Shown piece by piece: positions 15,626-23,200 of a stretch of 29,868 nt of DNA; position 1 is the stretch's first letter; each line of letters starts with the position of its first letter. Origin of the DNA: CAZMCH01 sp964564735 (GTDB lineage Bacteria; Poribacteria; DTPJ01); NCBI GenBank assembly GCA_964564735.1, contig CAZMCH010000049.1, positions 1-29,868 of the forward strand, given 5' to 3'. The position numbers were made by a program, and so were the translations under genes. A model generated the notes under the pieces. The model saw only the letters and a list, made by a program, of their open reading frames with translations, did not search any database and had not been told where the DNA came from.

Positions 15626-17248
15626 TTAGCGACCTTCTTTTTCGTGGTTCAATACAGCAGAGACAAAACCTTTGAATAATGGATGAGGTTGTAAAGCCTG
15701 TGATTTAAATTCTGGATGAAATTGTGTTGCAACAAACCAAGGATGGTCTTTTACCTCGATTATTTCAACTAACAAATCATCTGGAGATAATCCTGCCAAA
15801 CGAAATCCATTAGATACAAACTGATCACGATATTCGTTATTGAATTCGTATCTATGTCTATGGCGCTCATGGATCAAGTCAGTCCCATATACCTTAAATG
15901 CTGTAGATTCGGGATCAAGCTTACATGGATAAGAACCTAATCGCATTGTTCCGCCCAAATCCGCCACTTTTTTTTGCTCCTCCATAAGATTAATCACAGG
16001 ATATTTGGTATCAGGATCAAATTCTATGCTGTTTGCCCCCTTATAACCTAATACATTACGAGCAAACTCAATAACAGCCATTTGCAGTCCAAGGCATAAT
16101 CCCAAATAGGGAACTCTATTTTCACGTGCATATTGAACCGCCTTAATTTTTCCTTCAATGCCACGATAGCCAAATCCCCCAGGAACGACGATTCCATCAA
16201 CATCATTTAAGTATTTTGATATATCTGTTTCTTCTTCAAGATGATCGGATTCTACCCATTTTATATTAACTTTTGCATTATTAGCGATACCGCCATGTTT
16301 TAGTGCCTCAGTAATAGAAATATAAGCATCACCATTTTGAGTATATTTTCCTACAATTGCGATTTTTGCTTCTGATTCTGAATTTTGCATATTAGAGACC
16401 ATTTTTTCCCATTCAGCTATATCTGGTGTGCAATCAGGCAAATGAAGTGTATCAATAATAATGTCAGTCAATCCCTGTTTTTCAAATACAAGTGGTATTT
16501 CATATATATTATTTGTATCACGTGCCTCAATAACTGCATTTTTTGGAACACTACAAAATAGAGATATTTTTTTCTTATGCTCATCTGTAAGCGCAGTTTT
16601 TGTGCGACATATAAGAATATCTGGTTGAATACCAAGTTCCATAAGTGCTTTTACGCTATGTTGCGTTGGTTTTGTCTTAATTTCGCCCCATGGTCCAACA
16701 TTAGCGACAAGGCTAACATGAACAAAAAGAGTATTTTCCCTTCCAACATCCAATCTGATCTGTCTAATAGCCTCCGTAAATGGTGGAGTTTCGTAATCGC
16801 CAATCGTTCCGCCTATTTCAACGATCATAACATGGGCGTTGCTGTCATCTGCGAGTTTATAAATTCTGCCTTTAATTTCATCGGTTATGTGAGGGATCAA
16901 TTGGACTGTGTTGCCTAGATATTCACCACGCCTTTCTTTTGCGATCACTGCACCATATACAGAACCAGTTGTGAAATTTGATTCCCTAGAGAGATTTCCA
17001 CCTATGAATCTTTCATAATGCCCTAAGTCAAGGTCAGTTTCAGCACCATCATCGGTAACAAAAACCTCCCCATGTTGATATGGGTTCATTGTTCCTGCAT
17101 CTTTGTTAATATATGGATCAATCTTTAGTGGAGTAACCTTAAATCCACGACTAACAAGCAGTCTTCCTATTGATGCGGTAGTAATACCTTTTCCAATTGA
17201 TGAAACAACACCGCCAGTAACGAATATATATTTAGTTCTTTTTGCCAT
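15626..17248 (-). CDS. pyrG: CTP synthase
   Basis: A 540-residue enzyme that aminates UTP to CTP with glutamine or ammonia and ATP. The N-terminal synthetase domain has YIFVTGGVVSSIGKG, DPYINKDAGTMNPYQHGEV and EIGGTIGDYE. The C-terminal glutaminase domain has PGGFGYRG, the nucleophile elbow GLCLGLQMA, and the His-Glu dyad TQFHPEF. The frame is open to 17299, but the start at 17248 gives the conserved MAKRTKYIFVTGG and has GGAG nine bases upstream. The 5' flank carries a hairpin repeat (17266-17321) shared with the end of kdsB. It feeds CTP to KdsB, whose gene is directly upstream. Confidence 0.97.
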   Translation of the reverse strand: MAKRTKYIFVTGGVVSSIGKGITTASIGRLLVSRGFKVTPLKIDPYINKDAGTMNPYQHGEVFVTDDGAETDLDLGHYERFIGGNLSRESNFTTGSVYGAVIAKERRGEYLGNTVQLIPHITDEIKGRIYKLADDSNAHVMIVEIGGTIGDYETPPFTEAIRQIRLDVGRENTLFVHVSLVANVGPWGEIKTKPTQHSVKALMELGIQPDILICRTKTALTDEHKKKISLFCSVPKNAVIEARDTNNIYEIPLVFEKQGLTDIIIDTLHLPDCTPDIAEWEKMVSNMQNSESEAKIAIVGKYTQNGDAYISITEALKHGGIANNAKVNIKWVESDHLEEETDISKYLNDVDGIVVPGGFGYRGIEGKIKAVQYARENRVPYLGLCLGLQMAVIEFARNVLGYKGANSIEFDPDTKYPVINLMEEQKKVADLGGTMRLGSYPCKLDPESTAFKVYGTDLIHERHRHRYEFNNEYRDQFVSNGFRLAGLSPDDLLVEIIEVKDHPWFVATQFHPEFKSQALQPHPLFKGFVSAVLNHEKEGR

Positions 17249-17265
17249 ATTAAATGACTCCAATC

Positions 17266-17321
17266 CTAGATACTGGATGCTGAATAAAACCATATACATC
17301 CAGTATCAAGTATCTAGTATC
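17266..17321. repeat. Inverted plus tandem heptamer repeat between kdsB and pyrG
   Basis: GATACTGGATG (17269-17279) pairs with CATCCAGTATC (17297-17307), an 11-bp perfect stem with a 17-nt loop. The right arm runs into three tandem heptamers of the form NAGTATC (CAGTATC, AAGTATC, TAGTATC; 17301-17321). The left arm can be extended to CTAGATACTGGATG (17266-17279). This type of GATACTGG repeat is commonly seen as an intergenic repeat. It overlaps the last codons and the TAG stop of kdsB. Confidence 0.65.
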
Positions 17322-18045
17322 CAGCCAAAATCATCTTTTTTACATTTTCAAGGTCTTCAGGAGTATCAACTCCGATAGACTTATATTTAGTCTCAACAAC
17401 TTTCATGCAGTAGCCATTCTCAAGGAATCTGAGCTGTTCAAGCCCTTCGCTTATTTCAAAAGGTGTTGATGGCTTAGTGGCAAAATCAAGAAGGGCATAT
17501 TTTCTATAAACATATAAACCGACATGCCTATATACAATAGTATTCTCAATATTTCCTGATTTTATATAAGGTATCGGTGAACGAGAAAAATACATTGCAA
17601 ATCCCTGTTTTGTAACAGCTACTTTTACCACATTGGGATTATGATATTCCTCTTCTGAGTTTATTCTATGAACTAACGTTCCAAGATCAATTTTAACATC
17701 ATCTATAAGTGGTTGGACTGCCTCATCTATCATTGTAGGCTCAATTAACGGTTCATCACCTTGAACGTTCACAATAATATCTGCATCATTTTTTCCTGCA
17801 ACTTCTGCGATCCTGTCTGTTCCTGTGTTATGTTGTGCTGTCATTGTAACATTTCCACCAAAGCCCTTGACAGTATCAAAGATTCTAATATTATCAGTTG
17901 CCACAATCAATTCATCTATTGTCCTTGCTTTAATGGCTCTTTCATAAACCCTCTGAATCATAGGTTTACCAAGAATATCAGCCAACGCTTTACCTTCAAA
18001 TCGTGTTGAGCCATATCTTGCAGGAATAACTCCTAAAACTTTCAT
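17314..18045 (-). CDS. kdsB: 3-deoxy-manno-octulosonate cytidylyltransferase
   Basis: A 243-residue enzyme that makes CMP-Kdo from Kdo and CTP for lipid A core synthesis. The family signature is clear: VIPARYGSTRFEGKALADI, IVATDN, MTAQHNTGTDRIAEV, NVQGDEPLI, YFSRSPIPY and YKSIGVDTPEDLE. The ATG at 18045 has AAAGG upstream; a TTG one codon earlier is too close to that site. The C-terminal Ala-Gly-Tyr and the TAG stop are encoded inside the heptamer repeat, so the original C-terminus may have been altered slightly. Its presence implies an outer membrane with Kdo. It begins the kdsB-pyrG-accD-accA operon after a terminator. Confidence 0.96.
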   Translation of the reverse strand: MKVLGVIPARYGSTRFEGKALADILGKPMIQRVYERAIKARTIDELIVATDNIRIFDTVKGFGGNVTMTAQHNTGTDRIAEVAGKNDADIIVNVQGDEPLIEPTMIDEAVQPLIDDVKIDLGTLVHRINSEEEYHNPNVVKVAVTKQGFAMYFSRSPIPYIKSGNIENTIVYRHVGLYVYRKYALLDFATKPSTPFEISEGLEQLRFLENGYCMKVVETKYKSIGVDTPEDLENVKKMILAGY

Positions 18046-18061
18046 CAATTGCCTTTCATAT

Positions 18062-18089
18062 AAAAGGGACAGGCAAAAATCCTGTCCCT
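18062..18089 (-). terminator. Hairpin terminator after hydroxyacid dehydrogenase
   Basis: A perfect 9-bp inverted repeat AGGGACAGG (18065-18073) / CCTGTCCCT (18081-18089) has a 7-nt loop, followed on the minus strand by TTTTATA. It lies 6 bp after the hydroxyacid dehydrogenase stop and 17 bp before kdsB, so it should separate the long upstream operon from the kdsB-pyrG-acc operon. Confidence 0.7.
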
Positions 18090-18095
18090 AAAAGA

Positions 18096-19076
18096 TTATA
18101 TACTATTAACCGCATTGGGTGGTCTTTTTCCATTTAGAACAGCGATAACATTTTCAACAGCCATCATAGCCATATTAGACCTTGTTTCCACAGTGGCACT
18201 AGCTATATGTGGAACAATAACAACATTATCAAGCTCTAATAAGTCGGGATGAACCTTTGGTTCTTCTTCAAAGACATCTAGTCCTGCCCCAGCAATAACT
18301 TTATTTTTCAATGCTTCTGCCAAAGCCGCTTCGTCAACAACTGGTCCTCTTGAAGTATTAATTAAATATGCAGTTGGCTTCATCATACTAAGGTTTCGTT
18401 TTCCAATCAAATGATGAGTTTCAGGCATAAGCGGAACATGAACAGAAATGAAATCCGATTCCCTCAATAAAGTATCCATATCAACCTTCTGCGCACCCAT
18501 ATCATCAATTTCTTTATTATTCCTTATATCGTAATAAAGCACTTTCATATTAAAGCCCTTTGCCCTTGAAGCAACTGCGGCTCCAATACGACCAACCCCT
18601 ATTATACCTAAAGTTTTGCCATAAATATCTGCACCAAGAAATAAAGTAGGCGACCATCCCTTAAATTTACCTGCCCTAAGAAATTTCTCTGCCTCTGGGA
18701 TCCTTCTAGCAATGGCAAACATCAATGCCCAAGCAATATCTGCGGTTGCATTTGTCAAAACTCCTGGAGTATTGCTTACAAAAATAGAATGTTTTGTGGC
18801 TGTTGCAACATCAATATTATCATAACCAACTGCATAGTTGGCTATAACTCGTAAAGGTGGATTGCCTTCTGAAGCTATTTTTATAAGATTTGCATCTATC
18901 TTATCTGTTAAAAGTGTTATAATGCCATCTCGATTCTTAACTTTTTCAATAAGTTCATCATAAGGTATAGCTTCATCTTTTGGATTAACTTCAACATCAC
19001 AAGTCTCTCTTAAGACGTCCAAAGCTTTACCCGGCAACATACGGGTAACATAAACTTTACATTTTGTTTTACTCAT
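18096..19076 (-). CDS. D-2-hydroxyacid dehydrogenase (glyoxylate/hydroxypyruvate reductase type)
   Basis: A 326-residue NAD(P)-dependent enzyme. The Rossmann glycine motif is GVGRIGAAVASRAKGF followed by YYDI; the catalytic triad is seen as Arg in NTSRGPVVDEAAL, Glu in DVFEEEP and His in VPHIASATVETR. The N-terminal ANYAVGYDNIDV helps place it with GyaR/GhrB-type glyoxylate and hydroxypyruvate reductases, more than with SerA (no ACT domain). The likely reaction is hydroxypyruvate or glyoxylate to D-glycerate or glycolate. The glycerate kinase directly upstream (30-nt gap) fits D-glycerate as the shared metabolite. GGGAG is seven bases before the ATG. Confidence 0.88.
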   Translation of the reverse strand: MSKTKCKVYVTRMLPGKALDVLRETCDVEVNPKDEAIPYDELIEKVKNRDGIITLLTDKIDANLIKIASEGNPPLRVIANYAVGYDNIDVATATKHSIFVSNTPGVLTNATADIAWALMFAIARRIPEAEKFLRAGKFKGWSPTLFLGADIYGKTLGIIGVGRIGAAVASRAKGFNMKVLYYDIRNNKEIDDMGAQKVDMDTLLRESDFISVHVPLMPETHHLIGKRNLSMMKPTAYLINTSRGPVVDEAALAEALKNKVIAGAGLDVFEEEPKVHPDLLELDNVVIVPHIASATVETRSNMAMMAVENVIAVLNGKRPPNAVNSI

Positions 19077-19106
19077 TTCTCATCTCCCTTTGTATAGGAT
19101 TAGAGG

Positions 19107-20255
19107 TTATAGCATTATACCTAAATTAATTAAACGGAAAGCACGCTCAACCGAATCTGCTAAAAGTTCTTTTGAGCGTTTCATTGCTATCTCCAAGGTC
19201 ATTGGATAGCTAATAATGGACATCAATGCATCGATGCCATTATCATAAACAACATAACTATCACTACCGATATTACCAGCAAAGGCAATAACAGGCAGAC
19301 CATACTTTTTAGCAGTCTTAGCAACGCCAATTGGAGTTTTCCCATATATAGTCTGTCTATCTATTTTACCTTCACCAGTTATTACGATATTTGCATTTTT
19401 AATCTCTTGCTCAAGACCAGAAGCCTCAATAACTATGTCAATACCAGATTTGAGTTTTGCACCCAAAAACGCCATAAGTCCTGCCCCAAGCCCCCCAGCA
19501 GCACCAGCACCAGGAGTTTCCTTGACATCTACACCCAGATCATGCTTGATAATATCTGCATATCTATCAAGATATTCATCTAATAGTTTAACCATCTCAG
19601 GGGTAGCGCCTTTTTGAGGTCCAAAAACTGCAGGCGCACCTCTTGATCCAACAAGTGGATTATCAACGTCACAGGCTACCGTTGTTGTAATCTCTGATAG
19701 TCTTTTATCAATATGAGATATATCAATTTTATCAAGATATTTTAGTCCTCCACCTCCTCTAGGAATATCTTTGCCATCTTTATCGAGCAATTTGACACCG
19801 AGAGCTTGAGCCATACCTGCCCCACCGTCTGTTGTCGCGCTACCGCCTATGCCAACAATTAACGCTTTACAATTATTATCTAATGCTGATTTTATGAGTT
19901 CTCCCGTTCCGTATGTAGTGGTTATCATAGGATTTCGCTTATCTCTTGGAACAAGAGGTAAACCCGAAGCGGTTGCCATCTCTATAACTGCGGTTTTTGG
20001 TGTTATTGAACCACCAAGTATGCCATAATTTGCTATAATACGGTTGCCCAATGGATCGCATACTTCCGCAGATACAATTTTGCCATTTGTAGCATCAACG
20101 AGAGCCTGAACTGTTCCTTCCCCGCCATCTGCCATAGGAACTTTTACTATCTCGGCATTTGGAAATATCCGCCTTATGCCGATCTCTATTGCGTCAGACG
20201 CTTCTTTGGCTGTCATATTTCCCTTAAATGAATCAGGTGCTATTACTATTTTCAT
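19107..20255 (-). CDS. Glycerate kinase (GlxK/GarK family)
   Basis: A 382-residue type-1 glycerate kinase (PF02595), full length. Signatures in order: MKIVIAPDSFKGNMTAKEAS, VKVPMADGGEGT, EMATASGLPLV, TYGTGELIKSAL, GIGGSATTDGGAGMAQALG, the glycine-rich PGAGAAGGLGAG and ITGEGKIDRQTIYGKTP. It phosphorylates D-glycerate, in this family generally to 2-phosphoglycerate, sending it into glycolysis. It lies between a hydroxyacid dehydrogenase gene and an unrecognised small gene on the same strand; with the GlcD-like protein further upstream, it suggests a glycolate/glycerate use route. The Shine-Dalgarno site is weak (AAGAGAT). Confidence 0.93.
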   Translation of the reverse strand: MKIVIAPDSFKGNMTAKEASDAIEIGIRRIFPNAEIVKVPMADGGEGTVQALVDATNGKIVSAEVCDPLGNRIIANYGILGGSITPKTAVIEMATASGLPLVPRDKRNPMITTTYGTGELIKSALDNNCKALIVGIGGSATTDGGAGMAQALGVKLLDKDGKDIPRGGGGLKYLDKIDISHIDKRLSEITTTVACDVDNPLVGSRGAPAVFGPQKGATPEMVKLLDEYLDRYADIIKHDLGVDVKETPGAGAAGGLGAGLMAFLGAKLKSGIDIVIEASGLEQEIKNANIVITGEGKIDRQTIYGKTPIGVAKTAKKYGLPVIAFAGNIGSDSYVVYDNGIDALMSIISYPMTLEIAMKRSKELLADSVERAFRLINLGIML

Positions 20256-20257
20256 AA

Positions 20258-20593
20258 TTATCTCTTATTTATGTAGTGTTTCTCAAATAAATCCTCTAAA
20301 AGCTTTACATTATCTTTGTTATTTGCATCAAAAGGATGAATTTTCGCATATTTCCATACATATTCTTTTCCACGCATTTTCTTTTTTATCTCACGTATTC
20401 CTGTCCCTGGTGTGCAAAGAGGCACTTTATGCAATACTAATATATCTCCTTCACGCATACGTTTTAGCAAACACATAATATCCTTACCATTATCTTGAAT
20501 ACTTAGGCGATCATCCTTATCTTTGTTTATGATACCATAATCTAATTTGCCAAATAAGTCCTTCAAATATTTTTTATTATTTTCAAAACTCAT
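20258..20593 (-). CDS. Hypothetical protein, 111 residues
   Basis: I do not recognise this family. It is a charged, Lys-rich soluble protein with no signal peptide or membrane segment. The middle region CLLKRMREGDILVLHKVPL weakly recalls the REGD segment of serine recombinases, but the catalytic serine and arginines are missing. The ATG has GGGGTG upstream and the stop is three bases before the glycerate kinase ATG. Base use is like its neighbours. It follows a broken Rpn-type gene and may be part of the same mobile or defence-like accretion. An untranslated remnant cannot be excluded. Confidence 0.5.
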   Translation of the reverse strand: MSFENNKKYLKDLFGKLDYGIINKDKDDRLSIQDNGKDIMCLLKRMREGDILVLHKVPLCTPGTGIREIKKKMRGKEYVWKYAKIHPFDANNKDNVKLLEDLFEKHYINKR

Positions 20594-20602
20594 AATTCAC
20601 CC

Positions 20603-21317
20603 CTATTTTATAATTGATTGCCGAAACTCATCAATTGAATTGCATCTTACTGCAAAACGGAGAAGACTTTTTAGCTTTTTGTCATTTTCTATATTATTTA
20701 TATGATTAATAATTTCTAATGGCACATTTCCAAAACGCTCATCTAATATATCCAATATTGCATCTTTGCTTCCTTTTTTCATACCGATTCTTTCTGCACT
20801 TGTAACATAAGGCATTTTGTTCACCTCCTCTATTTCTCTTATTTCGTCCATTATCAAATTATCTTCTTCATCACTTAAGGTATTGAAAATCTACGCCACT
20901 ACCATAAGCCTTAAACTCAAATCGTCCTTTTGACAGGCTTTTATCTGTTCCAGTTATTAGAGCCAAACTTACTATTTTTTCATCGTATCTATCAAATATA
21001 CAATAAAAGTAGCGAAACTTTCTCTCAGGGAATTCGCTATCGTCATATCCCTGAACTTCAATATGAATTAATATCCATTGATTATTGCCATTTTTTAGGC
21101 TAACTTTTGCCAACTTATCAACATACTTTGCGCCTTTTTTGCTCTTTTTTAATAATTTTTCTAACTCCTTATCTAAGAAAACAAAGCCTTTTGATAAATC
21201 AGCATCTGAATATAGATCAGGAATAAAAAAGTTCAATAAATGTGGAAATAACTTTTCAATAACATTTTTCCATGCTTCGTCAAAATATGCCCAATATCTA
21301 TCTTTATTATAATTCAT
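20603..21317 (-). pseudogene. Broken Rpn-family PD-(D/E)XK nuclease/transposase-like gene
   Basis: Two neighbouring frames make up the two ends of one Rpn (recombination-promoting nuclease) protein. The 5' part (21317-20871, 148 residues from ATG) has the nuclease core: DADLSKGFVFLDKELEKL, YVDKLAKVSL and the E-x-Q strand IHIEVQGYDD. It stops after GSGVDFQYLK. The 3' part (from about 20890 in the +1 frame, longest open piece 20857-20603) has the conserved tail IFNTLSDEEDN, MPYVTSAERIGMKKG and ILDERFGNVP. Intact members are about 300 residues; roughly 100 central residues and the reading frame are lost at the junction near 20880. So this is probably non-functional, though the truncated nuclease core could still be made. 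Confidence 0.75.
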
Positions 21318-21540
21318 CAAGTTCTTTCTTAAATTGCTCTGGCGTTAATTCAATTTCTCTTAGTATCTCACGAATCAATGGTCTGGCAATATCTCTTCCC
21401 TGATGATTTGGAACTGTTGTGGTTCTTCCGTCATTATGACGATAAAATACGTGGCTCCCCTTTTGTCTAACATGAATGAATCCAAGCTTCAGAAGTAGCT
21501 TTTCAATAGTTCAAAAGTCCACAATCGGGATACGTGTCAT
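21307..21540 (-). pseudogene. hicA: HicA-type toxin gene with premature TGA
   Basis: The minus-strand frame from ATG 21540 reads MTRIPIVDF, then TGA (21513-21511, codon 10), then TIEKLLLKLGF and VRQKGSHVFYRHNDGRTT, with the catalytic His in GSH (H30), and VPNHQGRDIARPLIREIL. Apart from the stop it is a complete 77-codon HicA mRNA interferase. Related HicA proteins have Arg at this place (F-R-T-x-EKLL), so a single C-to-T change of CGA to TGA explains it. The ATG overlaps the hicB stop (ATGA), preserving the toxin-antitoxin coupling. No later ATG restores the core, so the toxin is probably inactive. Its end overlaps the start of the Rpn gene by about 11 nt. Confidence 0.85.
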
Positions 21541-21755
21541 GACGCAATCTCAATCTGTTGAAGTCCTACGAATCTTGGTAAATCATCAATTTCATCACCA
21601 AGTTCCTCAAGGCACAATTCAATAACTTCCTTGAGATTATCGCGGAGTTCATCAAGAGTTGCGCCTTGAGAGTGTGCGCCGGGAACACCCGGAACAATGC
21701 CGACATATAGCTTTGTTTCTGGACACCATTCAACGTATGCTGTAAATGTATTCAT
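21537..21755 (-). CDS. hicB: HicB-type antitoxin
   Basis: A 72-residue HicB-like protein: FTAYVEWCPETKLYVGIVPGVPGAHSQGATLDELRDNLKEVIELCL is the partial RNase-H-like fold that blocks HicA. There is no C-terminal DNA-binding helix-turn-helix or ribbon-helix-helix, so self-repression by this protein alone is unlikely. The frame is open to an ATG at 21776, but the ATG at 21755 has AAGAGG upstream and gives the family start MNTFTAYVE. It lies upstream of hicA with a 4-nt overlap. Because hicA carries a nonsense codon, this may be an orphan antitoxin that could still neutralise toxins from elsewhere. Confidence 0.85.
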   Translation of the reverse strand: MNTFTAYVEWCPETKLYVGIVPGVPGAHSQGATLDELRDNLKEVIELCLEELGDEIDDLPRFVGLQQIEIAS

Positions 21756-21784
21756 TTCATTAACCTCTTGAATCATAAGTTTCT

Positions 21785-23200
21785 CTATATATCAATAATC
21801 TTCCCCGGATTCATTATATTATTTGGATCAACTGCCCGTTTTATCTTTCGCATAAATTCCAGTTCTGCATCAGTAGCGACAAGGTGCATATAATTCTTAC
21901 GCTTTGAGCCGATACCATGTTCCCCGCTTATTGTTCCACCAAGTTTTTTGATTGCAAGATAAAGGTCTTTGAGGATATTTGGCAACTTATCATGCCATTT
22001 GTCCATTGATTCGTCAGGCGATTTCACGATTGTTGCATGAAGATTGCCATCGCCGGCGTGTCCATAGCATGGTATTTGCACATTATATTTATTTGATAAT
22101 TGCTCTAGTTCAGGTATCAGATCAGGGATACTAGCTGTTGGAACGACAATATCCTCAAGGCTTTGATTCGGGCTTATCACTTTGAAGGCTTCCGCTATGT
22201 TGCGCCTGACACTCCAGATCCGCTCTTGTGTTGTGTGATTATCTGCGACATAAACCTCAATTGCGCCATTTACAAGGCAAAGCTCTCCAATGGTATCATA
22301 ATCTCGTTCTATTATTTCCTCATAATTGCCGTCAACTTCAATCAAAAGCATTGCTCCGGCTTTCTGATATGGCAAATGTTCGTTGAGATATTCGCAAGAC
22401 GTTCTAACGGAAAGCTGATCCATAAATTCAATAGCAGTGGGGATGATACCACCTATAGTCATGATCTTTGGGACAACAGATATTGCAGATTTTGCATCAA
22501 TAAATAATGCTAAAAGATCAACTTTTACTTTTGGTATCGGAAGCAGTTTGAGAATTACTTTTGTTATAATTCCAAGCGTTCCTTCCGAACCAACCATCAA
22601 TTGCTTTATATTATATCCTGTAACGTCTTTAACCCTTTTTCCGCCAAGTTGGATAATCTCGCCTATAGGAGTCACGACCTCAAGACCCATAACATATCTT
22701 TCCGTTACACCATACTTGATCGCCTTGCCACCGCCTGCATTTTCAGCAATATTACCACCTATAAAGCATGTTTCAACACTCATTGGATAGCCGGCATAAA
22801 ATAATCCCTTGCTTGCAACAGCATCATTTATTTCATTGGTAACTACGCCAGGTTCAACAACAACCATCATATTATCTTCGTCAACCTCTAATATGCTGTT
22901 CATTCTCTCCAATGACATCAATATTCCACCAAAGACCGGAACAGCCCCACCCGATAATCCGCTACCTGCCCCTCGTGGAGTAATGGGTATTTTTTCACGA
23001 TTCGCAAGTTTAACTATTTCAGCAATCTCTTCGGTGGTTCGTGGTTTTACGACAACTTCGGGCATTGATGAGTATTCTTTATCTGCGACTTCGTCATGAG
23101 AATAAGGCTCTAGCTTTTCTTCATCAACTAAAACGAACCTTTCCCCTATTATCTGTATTAGTTCATCAACTATTTTTTTCGTAACACGATTATAAGTCAT
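21785..23200 (-). CDS. FAD-linked 2-hydroxyacid dehydrogenase (GlcD/LctD type)
   Basis: A 471-residue flavoprotein of the FAD_binding_4 / FAD-oxidase_C family. Seen: PRGAGSGLSGGAVPVFGGI (pyrophosphate binding), GYPMSVETCFIGGNIAENAGGGKAIKYG, the C-terminal HAGDGNLHATIV and the final GEHGIGSKRKNYM. Relatives include glycolate oxidase subunit GlcD, D-lactate dehydrogenase and the LctD subunit of Etf-linked lactate dehydrogenase. There is no C-terminal Fe-S (CCG) domain. Its ATG overlaps the etfA stop by one base (TGATG), so it is very likely made with EtfA/EtfB and passes electrons to them. Substrate could be D-lactate, glycolate or another 2-hydroxyacid; the downstream glycerate genes slightly favour glycolate. 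Confidence 0.88.
   Translation of the reverse strand: MTYNRVTKKIVDELIQIIGERFVLVDEEKLEPYSHDEVADKEYSSMPEVVVKPRTTEEIAEIVKLANREKIPITPRGAGSGLSGGAVPVFGGILMSLERMNSILEVDEDNMMVVVEPGVVTNEINDAVASKGLFYAGYPMSVETCFIGGNIAENAGGGKAIKYGVTERYVMGLEVVTPIGEIIQLGGKRVKDVTGYNIKQLMVGSEGTLGIITKVILKLLPIPKVKVDLLALFIDAKSAISVVPKIMTIGGIIPTAIEFMDQLSVRTSCEYLNEHLPYQKAGAMLLIEVDGNYEEIIERDYDTIGELCLVNGAIEVYVADNHTTQERIWSVRRNIAEAFKVISPNQSLEDIVVPTASIPDLIPELEQLSNKYNVQIPCYGHAGDGNLHATIVKSPDESMDKWHDKLPNILKDLYLAIKKLGGTISGEHGIGSKRKNYMHLVATDAELEFMRKIKRAVDPNNIMNPGKIIDI

Noticed and set aside
20258..20593. Serine-recombinase remnant (because of MREGDILVLHK)
   Set aside because: The resemblance covers only about a dozen residues; the catalytic serine and arginine positions are missing and the length does not fit.
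21511..21513. TGA in hicA as a recoded (sense or selenocysteine) codon
   Set aside because: TGA serves as the stop for moeA fusion, hicB, MNT and etfA genes here, no selenocysteine-insertion-type hairpin is evident after it, and HicA has no selenocysteine. A nonsense change is simpler.
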